This document shows positions 6,172-13,524 of a stretch of DNA of 23,261 nt, in pieces (the stretch's first letter is position 1; the number at the start of each line of letters is the position of its first letter). The notes beneath the pieces were generated by a model. It saw only the letters and a program-made list of their open reading frames with translations. It made no database searches and was not told where the DNA came from. The position numbers were made by a program, and so were the translations under genes. The DNA comes from Treponema sp. (GTDB lineage: Bacteria; Spirochaetota; Spirochaetia; Treponematales; Breznakiellaceae): assembly GCA_031266255.1 (NCBI GenBank), contig JAISBK010000166.1, forward strand, positions 1 to 23,261, in the 5' to 3' direction.

Positions 6172-7206
6172 ATGAAACGGTTTTATGCATCCCTGGCAGT
6201 AGCGATGGGGCTTGCGGTGGTGCTTGGCGGATGCGCCAGTACTGAAAAACAAAAGGACACAGGGTCGGAGGACACGGTATTGAAGGATACGGTATCGAAG
6301 GAAAATTTTCATATTTACCTGGCGTTTGGGCAATCCAACATGGTTGGATATATAGGTCCGACCATTGGGAAAGACGGCAACTCTGGCGCCGACACGACAT
6401 GGGTTGGTGAAAACGGGTATGACACCCCTCCCGCAAACTTTGTGGTCATGGCTGCGGCCAATGATGACAATCTCCCTTATGGACGGCAAAAGGGTCAATG
6501 GTATCAGGCGGTGCCGCCGCTGAACCGCGCCGGTAACGGCATTAATCCCGCTGACTTTCTTGGCAGGACGATTGCCGAAGCGGTTGCCGACAAAGGAATC
6601 AAGGTCGGGGTTATCGTGGTCGCGGTCGACGGTGTGCAGATCAATATGTTCTCGCCGGATGTGGATGGTTTCAAAAACTACATCACCTCAAGGGCGGATC
6701 AAGTGTGGGAGCGGCAACAGGGTCATGCCTATGTTGACCCTTCCGTGGAATTCCCGATTCCGACTGCGGATTTTGTTACCGAGGATTACCCATACAAGCG
6801 GCTGGTTGATTTGGCCAAAAAAGCCCAGGAAGAAGGTGTAATCAAGGGTATTATCATGCATCAAGGGGAGTCCGGCGTCCAGGAAGGAACCGGCCCTTAC
6901 CACGAATATGTGCGGAAGGTTTACAACAGCTTGTGCACGGACCTGGGGCTTGAAGCGGGAAAAGTACCGTTCCTTGCGGGCGAGCCGGTAAGGGAAGACA
7001 GCCTCAACCTTGATGCCATAAGGTCCATACCGGAAGCATTTGCGGATATTCCCAACACCGCGTTTGTTATCTCTTCAGAAGGCTTGACCGGTTGGGAGCC
7101 TGGTAATCAAGAGGATGGTAATCGCCGAATTCACTTCAGTTTTGCAGGATATGAAGAACTGGGCAAACGGTATGGACAAAAAATGCTTGAGTTGCTGTAT
7201 CAGTAA
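6172..7206 (+). CDS. SASA/CE6-like carbohydrate esterase lipoprotein
   Basis: 344 residues. ATG at 6172 was chosen over an in-frame ATG at 6142 because it has GGAGG at the right distance and opens directly into a lipoprotein signal peptide MKRFYASLAVAMGLAVVLGG followed by the lipidated Cys21. The mature protein matches the sialate O-acetylesterase/acetylxylan esterase (PF03629, SASA) SGNH-like fold: nucleophile block AFGQSNMVGY (Ser55), HQGESG (230-235), and a C-terminal His321 in RRIHFSFAGY. Such enzymes remove acetyl groups from plant polysaccharides or sialic acids; the lipobox places it on the periplasmic or outer surface. A short Ser/Thr/Lys linker (about 22-45) with a repeated DTV unit precedes the domain. 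It appears monocistronic, with a strong terminator after it. The exact substrate is unknown. Confidence 0.9.
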   Translation: MKRFYASLAVAMGLAVVLGGCASTEKQKDTGSEDTVLKDTVSKENFHIYLAFGQSNMVGYIGPTIGKDGNSGADTTWVGENGYDTPPANFVVMAAANDDNLPYGRQKGQWYQAVPPLNRAGNGINPADFLGRTIAEAVADKGIKVGVIVVAVDGVQINMFSPDVDGFKNYITSRADQVWERQQGHAYVDPSVEFPIPTADFVTEDYPYKRLVDLAKKAQEEGVIKGIIMHQGESGVQEGTGPYHEYVRKVYNSLCTDLGLEAGKVPFLAGEPVREDSLNLDAIRSIPEAFADIPNTAFVISSEGLTGWEPGNQEDGNRRIHFSFAGYEELGKRYGQKMLELLYQ

Positions 7207-7245
7207 GATGATCGAGGCCCCTGAGATTCTATCGAACTCACGTTA

Positions 7246-7287
7246 AACAAGAAGCCGCCCCCGACAAACTGGGGGCGGCTTCTTGTT
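7246..7287 (+). terminator. Strong stem-loop after the esterase gene
   Basis: A perfect 17-bp stem: AACAAGAAGCCGCCCCC (7246-7262) pairs with 7271-7287 around an 8-base loop GACAAACT. It lies 40 bases after the stop codon. No clear T run follows (TCTTGTT is inside the stem, then C residues), but the stem stability makes termination likely. Confidence 0.7.
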
Positions 7288-7320
7288 CCCCCCACCTTCG
7301 CAGGGGAGCCGCAGGGGTTG

Positions 7321-7358
7321 TTGCATAGGCTTGGGCAATCAAGTATTATCTGTAATAT
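7321..7358 (+). promoter_or_regulatory. valS: valS promoter (two overlapping candidates)
   Basis: Either TTGCAT (7321-7326)-17-TATTAT (7344-7349), or TTGGGC (7331-7336)-16-TAATAT (7353-7358). Both lie in the AT-rich stretch between the esterase terminator and valS and would give a 60-75 base leader. Confidence 0.5.
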
Positions 7359-7413
7359 AAAAAATTAAAAAAGGGAAAATTACCGGATACCAGTTACCAT
7401 AAGGACGATTACC

Positions 7414-7431
7414 ATGAAGGCAATTACATGA
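7414..7431 (+). CDS. Five-codon leader ORF overlapping the valS start
   Basis: ATG at 7414 with AAGGA 8 bases upstream (7401-7405) encodes MKAIT and stops with TGA at 7429-7431, overlapping the valS ATG (7428-7430) as ATGA. The ATTAC(C)ATGAAGG sequence is repeated here (7409-7420 and 7424-7434), so the mini-ORF may be a by-product of a local duplication, or it may couple translation to valS. It has no Val codon, so classical attenuation is unlikely. Confidence 0.3.
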   Translation: MKAIT

Positions 7432-10163
7432 AGGGGCTTAAACTACACAAGATTGAACTTGAAAAGTCCTTTGATCCCCGGTCTTTTGAAGACAGGATTT
7501 ATACGCAGTGGCAAGAACAGGGGGCCTTTAAGCCCCAAGAGGGAAGCGGAACGCCTTATGTAGTGGTTATTCCTCCCCCGAATGTTACCGGGGTGCTGCA
7601 CTTGGGACATGGGCTTAATATAAGCCTCCAGGACATCCTCATCCGGTTTCATCGAATGAGGGGAGTGCCGGTAGTATGGGTACCCGGCACGGATCATGCG
7701 GGGATTGCAACCCAAAACGTGGTGGAAAAGCAGCTCAAGGCCCAGGGACAGAGCCGGCATGACCTGGGCAGGGACGCATTTATCCAGAAAACCTGGCACG
7801 TCAAAGAAGCGCATCATGAGCTCATTTCCCGGCAGATTGCCCGGATGGGGGCTAGCGTGGACTGGTCACGGGAACGGTTTACCATGGATGCAGGGCTTTC
7901 CCAGGCGGTGCGGGAGGTTTTTGTGTCCCTCTATGAACGAAAGCTCCTTTATAAGGGAAATTATCTGGTGAATTGGTGTACTTCTTGCGGGACAGCCCTC
8001 TCGGATGATGAGGTGGAGCATGAGGAACTGCCGGGCAAGCTGTACCATATCCGATACCCTCAGGAAACCTATGGAGATACTCCCCAGGGCTGGGTTGAAA
8101 TAGCCACCACCCGGCCTGAAACCATGCTGGGAGATACCGCGGTGGCGGTTCACCCGGAAGATCCCCGATACCAAGCCCTCATTGGGAAATCCCTGGTCCT
8201 CCCGCTCACGGACCGCCGGATCCCGGTGGTGGCGGATACCTATGTGGATAGGGCCTTTGGTACCGGTGCGGTGAAGATTACCCCGGCCCATGATCCCAAT
8301 GACTGGGAACTGGCAAAACGGCATGATCTTCCGGCGATCTCAATCCTCACCCCTGACGGCAGACTTAACGATCAGGTTCCCCAGCGCTACCGGGGCTTAC
8401 GGGTCAAAGCGGCCCGGGAAGCGGTGTTAGTAGACCTCAAGGCCGGGGGATTTTGGGAAAAAGAGACGGCCATCACCCACCGGGTGGGCCATTGTTACCG
8501 CTGCCATACGGTGATTGAACCCTTTCTTTCAGAGCAGTGGTTTGTACGGATGCAGCCCTTGGCGGAAAAGGCCCTGGCTGCCTGGCAGCGGGGAGAGCTG
8601 ATTTTCTATCCCCGGAAATGGGAAAACACCTACCGGCACTGGCTCGAAAACATCCGGGACTGGTGTATCAGCCGGCAGCTCTGGTGGGGGCATAGGATTC
8701 CCGCGTGGTATTGTCTTTCCTGCGGTAACACCATCGTAAGCCGGCAGGACCCGTCGGTCTGTCCTTCCTGCGGCGGCGAAACCCTGAAACAGGACCCGGA
8801 TGTGCTGGATACCTGGTTTTCCAGTTGGCTCTGGCCCTTCAGTACCCTGGGGTGGCCCGGGGCAGTGCAGGATGAAACCGCACAAACCAATGATTTTCAT
8901 CGGTTTTATCCTACCACCGCACTGGTAACTGCTTATGACATCATTTTCTTTTGGGTCTCTAGGATGATCATGGCGGGCCTTGAGTTTACCGGAACTGTTC
9001 CTTTCCGGGACATCTATATCCATGGCTTATTGCGGGACAAACAGGGCAGAAAAATGAGTAAGAGCTTAGGGAATGGCCTTGACCCCCTGGAATTGGTAGA
9101 CCAGTTTGGTGCAGACGCCCTCAAGTTCACCTTGGCCTTCTTGTGCGCTCATGGACAAGACCTTTTGGTGGATAAGGAATCTTTTAAACTCGGCTCAAAA
9201 TTTGCCAATAAGCTCTGGAATGCCAGCAGGTACATCCTGATGAACCTGGAGCATAGGACCTTTGTTGAGGATCCCAGGCTCAATCCGGTGGATCAGTGGA
9301 TCTATGCCCGGCTTAATCAGGCGGTCAAGACCATGACCGAAGCCTTCTTGTCATACCGATTCAATGATGCGGCGGCAACGGCTTACGATTATTTTTGGAA
9401 CGACTTCTGTGATTGGTATGTGGAAGCCACGAAATTATCCCTGCGTACCGGTGATGATGCTGAAAAAGATCGGGCCACCACCGTGCTCTTGGAAGTCCTC
9501 GCGGAATCCCTACGGCTCCTCCATCCGCTGCTTCCCTTTATCACTGAAGCCATTTATGAGCACGTTCCCCATACCCACGGGCTGCTCATAACCGCTCCGT
9601 ATCCGGTATATGATGAAGCCCGGAATGTTCCTGAGATAGAACAAAACATTGCCCTGCTGCAGGAACTGGTCCGTCTGGTTCGTACTTTGCGCAGTGAATG
9701 TACGATCGCTCCAGAAAAGAAAATTCCGGTCTTGATTCGGCTTAGTTCCTTGTCCGCGCCCGGGGTTTTTCTTACCGAAAACAGGGAATTGATGCAGCTA
9801 TTGGCAGGGATAGGGGATCTCACCATTGAACAGTCCGAACCAAGCCTTACCCGGCCCTCCGGTTCTATCGGTCTTGTGGGGTCCGGGTTTGAGGCTTTTG
9901 TGTATATTGCCGAAGCAGTAGATCTGGATGTGCTGAAGCGTACCTTGACCAAGGCTATTGAAAAGGATCGTACCTTTATCGCCGGCCTTCAAACAAAACT
10001 TGCCAATGAGCATTTCTTGAAAAACGCCCCTCCAGACTTGGTGAAGGGGGAGCAGTTGAAACTGGCGGATGCTTTGCAACGGACGGAAAAGCTGGCAGCC
10101 TATATGCGGGATCTTTTTAGGGGTACTGATCATGATGTATGTGCAGCGGTCGCATCACGATAG
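7428..10163 (+). CDS. valS: Valyl-tRNA synthetase
   Basis: 911 residues, normal for bacterial ValRS. It charges tRNA-Val and edits misactivated Thr. Class Ia features in order: PPPNVTGVLHLGH with the HIGH-type HLGH at 58-61; the CP1 editing domain (about 200-345; TTRPETMLGDTAVAVHPED and GTGAVKITPAHDPND); Cys-rich zinc-ribbon-like segments CTSCG, CYRCH, and CLSCG with CPSCGG; DVLDTWFSSWLWPFSTLGWP; the KMSKS loop at 542-546; the anticodon-binding domain (about 620-770); and a C-terminal coiled-coil arm (about 845-900). ATG at 7428 has AAGG 7 bases upstream; TAG at 10161-10163. It forms an operon with the HD-domain gene 12 bases downstream. Confidence 0.97.
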   Translation: MKGLKLHKIELEKSFDPRSFEDRIYTQWQEQGAFKPQEGSGTPYVVVIPPPNVTGVLHLGHGLNISLQDILIRFHRMRGVPVVWVPGTDHAGIATQNVVEKQLKAQGQSRHDLGRDAFIQKTWHVKEAHHELISRQIARMGASVDWSRERFTMDAGLSQAVREVFVSLYERKLLYKGNYLVNWCTSCGTALSDDEVEHEELPGKLYHIRYPQETYGDTPQGWVEIATTRPETMLGDTAVAVHPEDPRYQALIGKSLVLPLTDRRIPVVADTYVDRAFGTGAVKITPAHDPNDWELAKRHDLPAISILTPDGRLNDQVPQRYRGLRVKAAREAVLVDLKAGGFWEKETAITHRVGHCYRCHTVIEPFLSEQWFVRMQPLAEKALAAWQRGELIFYPRKWENTYRHWLENIRDWCISRQLWWGHRIPAWYCLSCGNTIVSRQDPSVCPSCGGETLKQDPDVLDTWFSSWLWPFSTLGWPGAVQDETAQTNDFHRFYPTTALVTAYDIIFFWVSRMIMAGLEFTGTVPFRDIYIHGLLRDKQGRKMSKSLGNGLDPLELVDQFGADALKFTLAFLCAHGQDLLVDKESFKLGSKFANKLWNASRYILMNLEHRTFVEDPRLNPVDQWIYARLNQAVKTMTEAFLSYRFNDAAATAYDYFWNDFCDWYVEATKLSLRTGDDAEKDRATTVLLEVLAESLRLLHPLLPFITEAIYEHVPHTHGLLITAPYPVYDEARNVPEIEQNIALLQELVRLVRTLRSECTIAPEKKIPVLIRLSSLSAPGVFLTENRELMQLLAGIGDLTIEQSEPSLTRPSGSIGLVGSGFEAFVYIAEAVDLDVLKRTLTKAIEKDRTFIAGLQTKLANEHFLKNAPPDLVKGEQLKLADALQRTEKLAAYMRDLFRGTDHDVCAAVASR

Positions 10164-10175
10164 GGAGGCTTTATC

Positions 10176-10733
10176 ATGACCACCGAAGAGATGCTGCGGC
10201 TGAATGGAACCCACCTTGCCCCTTATATGCAGCTTGCTACTGCGCTGATAGGTAAAGTACGGGAAGGAGGGGGAAATATGTTCAGGCACCAACTGGATAC
10301 TATGGCTACCCTCATTGATTATGGGTATGTGGATTCAGTGCTCCTTAAAGCGTCGATTGTCCATGATCTTATCGAGGATGTACCTGAGTTCAATCATAAT
10401 CTCCTCTTATCCGTGGATTATGAAAGTCCCGCGGTGTATGATCTGGTCCTGGAGGTTACCCGTTTCCCCGAGGAGACCAAGGCTGAATTTCTGACCCGGA
10501 TCCTAGAAAGCGGGTCCCGGTATGCTAAGACCCTCAAAGTAGCGGATCGGATCTCCAACATGATTGCCCTAGGCTTTGTCGTGAACACCGCGTTTATCGA
10601 CCGGTACACTGAAGAAACGGTGAAGTACATTTTTCCCATCGCTCAAGAAGTGGATAAGTCCATGTTAGCAGAACTCCAATCTTTGGTGGTATCCCGTAGG
10701 AAGTATGTATTAGCCTTATCAAAAGAACTATGA
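10176..10733 (+). CDS. Small SpoT/MESH1-like HD-domain phosphohydrolase
   Basis: 185 residues, ATG at 10176 with GGGAGG 8 bases upstream, TGA at 10731-10733. The sequence has the HD-fold ligand pattern of RelA/SpoT-type ppGpp hydrolases: H38 in FRHQLDTMATLIDYG, H63-D64 with E67-D68 in IVHDLIEDVPEF, the LVLEVTR segment, and K121-x2-D124-x3-N128 in KVADRISNM. No synthetase, TGS or ACT domain is attached. It thus fits a stand-alone small alarmone hydrolase (MESH1-like), which hydrolyses (p)ppGpp or related nucleotides with Mn2+. It is cotranscribed with valS, linking it to tRNA charging. A second purine-rich ribosome site (GGAAGGAGGGGG, 10263-10274) precedes an internal ATG at 10278, but a start there would leave only three residues before H38. 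The substrate is inferred from motifs only; other HD nucleotidases are possible. Confidence 0.72.
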   Translation: MTTEEMLRLNGTHLAPYMQLATALIGKVREGGGNMFRHQLDTMATLIDYGYVDSVLLKASIVHDLIEDVPEFNHNLLLSVDYESPAVYDLVLEVTRFPEETKAEFLTRILESGSRYAKTLKVADRISNMIALGFVVNTAFIDRYTEETVKYIFPIAQEVDKSMLAELQSLVVSRRKYVLALSKEL

Positions 10734-10745
10734 TGCAGATCGGTA

Positions 10746-11927
10746 TCAACCTTTAAAATACTCTTGAGCCACCGGATCCTGGGGGTCCAGTTCCAGGACC
10801 GTGCGGAAAAATCCTGCTGCTTTTTGATCGTCTCCGGTTTTAAGCGCAAGGATTCCCAGGTTGGAAATAATCTTCACATTTTCTGGTTCTTCCCAAAGAG
10901 CTGCTTCGAGCTCTTTCCGGGCCCCCAGATGATCTCCGCTTTCCATGAGGCATATAGCCAATTCATTCCGGGTATCGCTGGTATCCCCCCCCAGTTCTAT
11001 GGCCTTTCTGAAGGCCTTAATCCCGTCATGCCAACGGCCCAGCAGTCTCAGTCCCCAGCCCAGGAGAAACCAGCCGTTCCAAACCTCGGGGTGGCGTTCC
11101 AAGAAATGCTCGATCTTGGGAAGCCCTTGGACTGGGTCCCCTTCCCGAATGTAATCATAAGCCTCCCGAAACACCGTATCATCCAAGTTATGGCTTTGGA
11201 TTTCTTTCAGGATCCGGGCAGCTTGTTCCTGCTTTTCAGATTCATCTCCCAGTTGGAGATAGGTCTGAAAACATTCCCGAGCTTCTTCAAAGTGTCGCCG
11301 CTTCATAAAGAAAAAACCCGCGTTAAAAACGCCATCGGGAAAAGGAGGATGGAACTCCAGTACTGCTTGGTAGGCTTTATAGGCCGCATCCTGTGCAGCT
11401 TTAGCTTCTAGCCGGGCATCGGCCTGTTCTTCCAGGATCAGCGCCCGGTTGAGGAACAATTCCGGTAAACCAGGAAAAAGCCCTGCCAACAGGTCTATAA
11501 TTTCCAAGGCCAGATCATAATCTCCATTGCGAGCCTTGAGGAGCGCTGCGGTGGTAAATTCGGTCAAAATATCCGGCTTGACCGCAAGAACAAAGCCCCG
11601 ATAGTACGAGGCATCCTTTCCTTCAGGATCCATGGTAAGCACCCGAAGCATCCCTGCGATGATCATTTCCCAGGAAAGTTCCTCCAGATCCAAGGTCTCT
11701 GCCCCGGGGGCCAATTCTACCGGAATCGGAATGGTAGGATCAATAACAAAACTCGCTCCTGCAGCATTTTGAGATACTGCTTCAATCGGTCCCCTTAAGG
11801 ATTCAGGAACTGCTAAAAACACTATTTTTTCATTATCCCTTGGAGTTTTCCGGACTTCGACCGGGTTTTCTCTGTTCATATAAAACAAGGCATCCTCATT
11901 ACCTTCATGGGCTTCAACAAGTTTCAC
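10746..11927 (-). CDS. TPR-repeat protein cotranscribed with PilZ
   Basis: 393 residues, GTG start at 11927, TGA at 10746-10748. The first ~130 residues have no repeat I can identify. From about residue 130 the sequence is tetratricopeptide-like: ARNGDYDLALEIIDLLAGLF, FMKRRHFEEARECFQTYLQ, WFLLGWGLRLLGRWHDGIKA, AICLMESGDHLGARKELEAA and ILALKTGDDQKAAGFFRTVL, ending LELDPQDPVAQEYFKG. TPRs mediate protein-protein contact, so this is probably an adaptor. No signal peptide is seen. The start is 5 bases after the PilZ-gene stop, with AGG in the junction, so translation is probably coupled. It converges with the HD gene with only 12 bases between the stops. Confidence 0.85.
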   Translation of the reverse strand: MKLVEAHEGNEDALFYMNRENPVEVRKTPRDNEKIVFLAVPESLRGPIEAVSQNAAGASFVIDPTIPIPVELAPGAETLDLEELSWEMIIAGMLRVLTMDPEGKDASYYRGFVLAVKPDILTEFTTAALLKARNGDYDLALEIIDLLAGLFPGLPELFLNRALILEEQADARLEAKAAQDAAYKAYQAVLEFHPPFPDGVFNAGFFFMKRRHFEEARECFQTYLQLGDESEKQEQAARILKEIQSHNLDDTVFREAYDYIREGDPVQGLPKIEHFLERHPEVWNGWFLLGWGLRLLGRWHDGIKAFRKAIELGGDTSDTRNELAICLMESGDHLGARKELEAALWEEPENVKIISNLGILALKTGDDQKAAGFFRTVLELDPQDPVAQEYFKG

Positions 11928-11932
11928 CCGGC

Positions 11933-12829
11933 CTAAGTTTCTATATTCTGAACATTTGTTGTGCCGAGAAGCGCCTCTTGATTATTTTGATCCACCCCTC
12001 CGCTTTGATCTATCCGGTCAGTCGCCCGTACCCGAGTAATATAATTGTTAATTCGTATTTTATATTTCATAGGTATTAAATCATCATAAAAAGATATACC
12101 CATAGCCACCATGTCTTTTCGACCTTCAACGGTTTCCGCATGGATAAATTTTCCCTTTAAGAAATAACTTTCATGAGGTTCCTCAAAGTCTATATTGAGC
12201 ACCACATCTCGGTCGTCAAGATACTTGGCAATCCCCATGATGATAATCTTAGCACCATAGAACGAAATATCTCGTAATATACACTGCCGAGGCACGCCTT
12301 GGATAGAAACAGAACTCTCTTTAGACGCAATACCGATCTTACGTTGGGTTTCGTTGGAAATGATAATCCGTTCTCCTCGCCGTTTGGAAGTACTCCGGGT
12401 ATTTTCAGCGGTATCCAGAATTCGTCCCAGAACTCCGATCAAATAATCTGGGGCTTGCTGGACAAATTGCAGGGTAAACATAGCCATATCTTTCGTACCG
12501 CTATACGGAATATAACCCATAGCTCGGACAGCTACAAAGAAGGTTACCGGATCCTCCCCTTCATGTTCTCGAAAACAAAACCTGATACTTGCCCCGTTGT
12601 TAGCCTCTTGGAGGCTTTGAATTAATCCTGACTGAGTACGGATCAAGATCTTCACGGTCTGGAGAGAAGATGAATAAATAACACAAGGCCATAATTTTCC
12701 CATACATTTTAGACATACTTGCTTTGCTACGAGTCCTGTAACCTCAAGAATTTCTTTATTAAAGATTACCTCATTGGTTTTATACTGTTCATAATAGGCT
12801 GCTAACTGTGGCCTACTCAAAGCACTCAT
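11933..12829 (-). CDS. PilZ-domain c-di-GMP-binding protein with long N-terminal domain
   Basis: 298 residues, ATG at 12829, TAG at 11933-11935. The c-di-GMP-binding signature of PilZ is present: R150-x3-R154 (RRGER) followed by D187-x-S189-x2-G192 (DISFYG) and a beta-rich C-terminal domain to about residue 270. Residues about 15-140 form an N-terminal domain resembling the PilZ-associated (YcgR/PilZN-like) domains common in spirochaetes; CLKCMG (39-44) may be a Cys pair. In spirochaetes PilZ proteins affect motility and host association; this one should be a cytoplasmic second-messenger effector acting with the TPR partner downstream. The last ~30 residues are a polar tail. There is no Shine-Dalgarno, and the promoter abuts the ATG, so a leaderless mRNA is expected. 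Confidence 0.85.
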   Translation of the reverse strand: MSALSRPQLAAYYEQYKTNEVIFNKEILEVTGLVAKQVCLKCMGKLWPCVIYSSSLQTVKILIRTQSGLIQSLQEANNGASIRFCFREHEGEDPVTFFVAVRAMGYIPYSGTKDMAMFTLQFVQQAPDYLIGVLGRILDTAENTRSTSKRRGERIIISNETQRKIGIASKESSVSIQGVPRQCILRDISFYGAKIIIMGIAKYLDDRDVVLNIDFEEPHESYFLKGKFIHAETVEGRKDMVAMGISFYDDLIPMKYKIRINNYITRVRATDRIDQSGGVDQNNQEALLGTTNVQNIET

Positions 12830-12836
12830 TATATGT

Positions 12837-12866
12837 ACTATAAAACGATTTTCAGATTACTGTCAA
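12837..12866 (-). promoter_or_regulatory. PilZ-TPR operon promoter abutting the start codon
   Basis: Minus strand: perfect TTGACA (12866-12861), an 18-base spacer, TATAGT (12842-12837), then only seven bases ACATATA before the ATG at 12829. The normal start, 6-8 bases after the -10 box, falls on or beside the A of the ATG. Confidence 0.65.
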
Positions 12867-12889
12867 TCACAAAAAAGTATAAATGTGAT
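12866..12889. promoter_or_regulatory. Inverted repeat just upstream of the PilZ promoter (candidate operator)
   Basis: ATCACA (12866-12871) and TGTGAT (12884-12889) are perfect 6-base inverted arms 12 bases apart, touching the -35 box. The half-sites have the opposite order to a CRP site, so CRP is not implied. An activator or repressor could bind here. Confidence 0.35.
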
Positions 12890-12900
12890 CAAAATTAACA

Positions 12901-12931
12901 ATTTTTCCAAAAACTGAAGTTTTTGAAAAAT
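12901..12931 (-). terminator. AT-rich stem-loop after the small hypothetical gene
   Basis: ATTTTTCCAAAAACT (12901-12915) pairs with AGTTTTTGAAAAAT (12918-12931) with one bulged C. On the minus strand it lies about 75 bases after the stop of the 13008 gene and is followed by a T-rich stretch (TTGTTAATTTTG), which fits a terminator insulating the PilZ operon. Confidence 0.45.
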
Positions 12932-13007
12932 CTTATGGGAATATTGCTGAGAAAAAGCAGATCTTTACGCTGATAAATCGGTATCAGACCGTGCTTACCC
13001 TTAAATC

Positions 13008-13322
13008 CTAGGCTACCAGCTCAAAGAGGACCCCAACAGGAGCAGTAGGAACCGGCTGGTAAGGTATGGGGGCCATGCCTATGCGCTGGCTTTGACGAAT
13101 CTGCTGTTCGTATTCCTCGATCAAGGCGTCTAGATGTTCATCTGAAAACATACCCTTCACCGGGTTTCTCTTTTCCTTCATCGCATTTAACTGATCAATA
13201 AGGGAATCAAGAATTTTTAGTTTCGTGATAGGTACACCCTGGATCCCTTCCGGCGCAGGAACCCCGGAAACATGCTCAAATTGAGCATAGATATACTGTA
13301 CCGGAACTACGGGCAGAGACAT
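13008..13322 (-). CDS. Small conserved-looking hypothetical protein
   Basis: 104 residues from ATG at 13322 (GAGGTG 6 bases upstream) to TAG at 13008-13010. It begins MSLPVVPVQYIYAQFEHVSG, has a central helical charged part (ITKLKILDSLIDQLNAMKEK, SDEHLDALIEEYEQQIRQSQ) and a Pro-rich C-terminal end. I do not recognise a family; no signal peptide or membrane segment is visible. An in-frame upstream ATG at 13397 also has a strong AAGGAG site and would add 25 residues (MLHTMVHTTNMVSIGYMSGT and five more). Which start is used is open; 13322 is preferred because the added residues look uncharacteristic. Transcription probably starts near 13411. Confidence 0.6.
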   Translation of the reverse strand: MSLPVVPVQYIYAQFEHVSGVPAPEGIQGVPITKLKILDSLIDQLNAMKEKRNPVKGMFSDEHLDALIEEYEQQIRQSQRIGMAPIPYQPVPTAPVGVLFELVA

Positions 13323-13417
13323 TTTTTCACCTCTGGACGTACCAGACATATAGCCTATACTAACCATATTAGTTGTATGTACCATGGTATGTAGCATCTT
13401 GTTACTCCTTATTCTTA

Positions 13418-13446
13418 ATTATCTATGCCAAACAGCCTACGCACAA
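13418..13446 (-). promoter_or_regulatory. Promoter of the small hypothetical gene
   Basis: Minus strand TTGTGC (13446-13441), a 17-base spacer and GATAAT (13423-13418). An AAGGAG ribosome site (13410-13405) lies just downstream. A 10-base palindrome TACCATGGTA (13380-13389) lies close to the upstream ATG. Confidence 0.45.
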
Positions 13447-13524
13447 GAATAATTATAAGAAAATATGGATTTTTATATGAGATACAGATGCGCTTTCACC
13501 GTGAATGTGGGGTTAAACGTGCCC

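Noticed and set aside
12866..12889. CRP binding site upstream of the PilZ promoter
   Set aside because: The half-sites are in the reverse order (ATCACA then TGTGAT) and the spacing differs from TGTGA-N6-TCACA.
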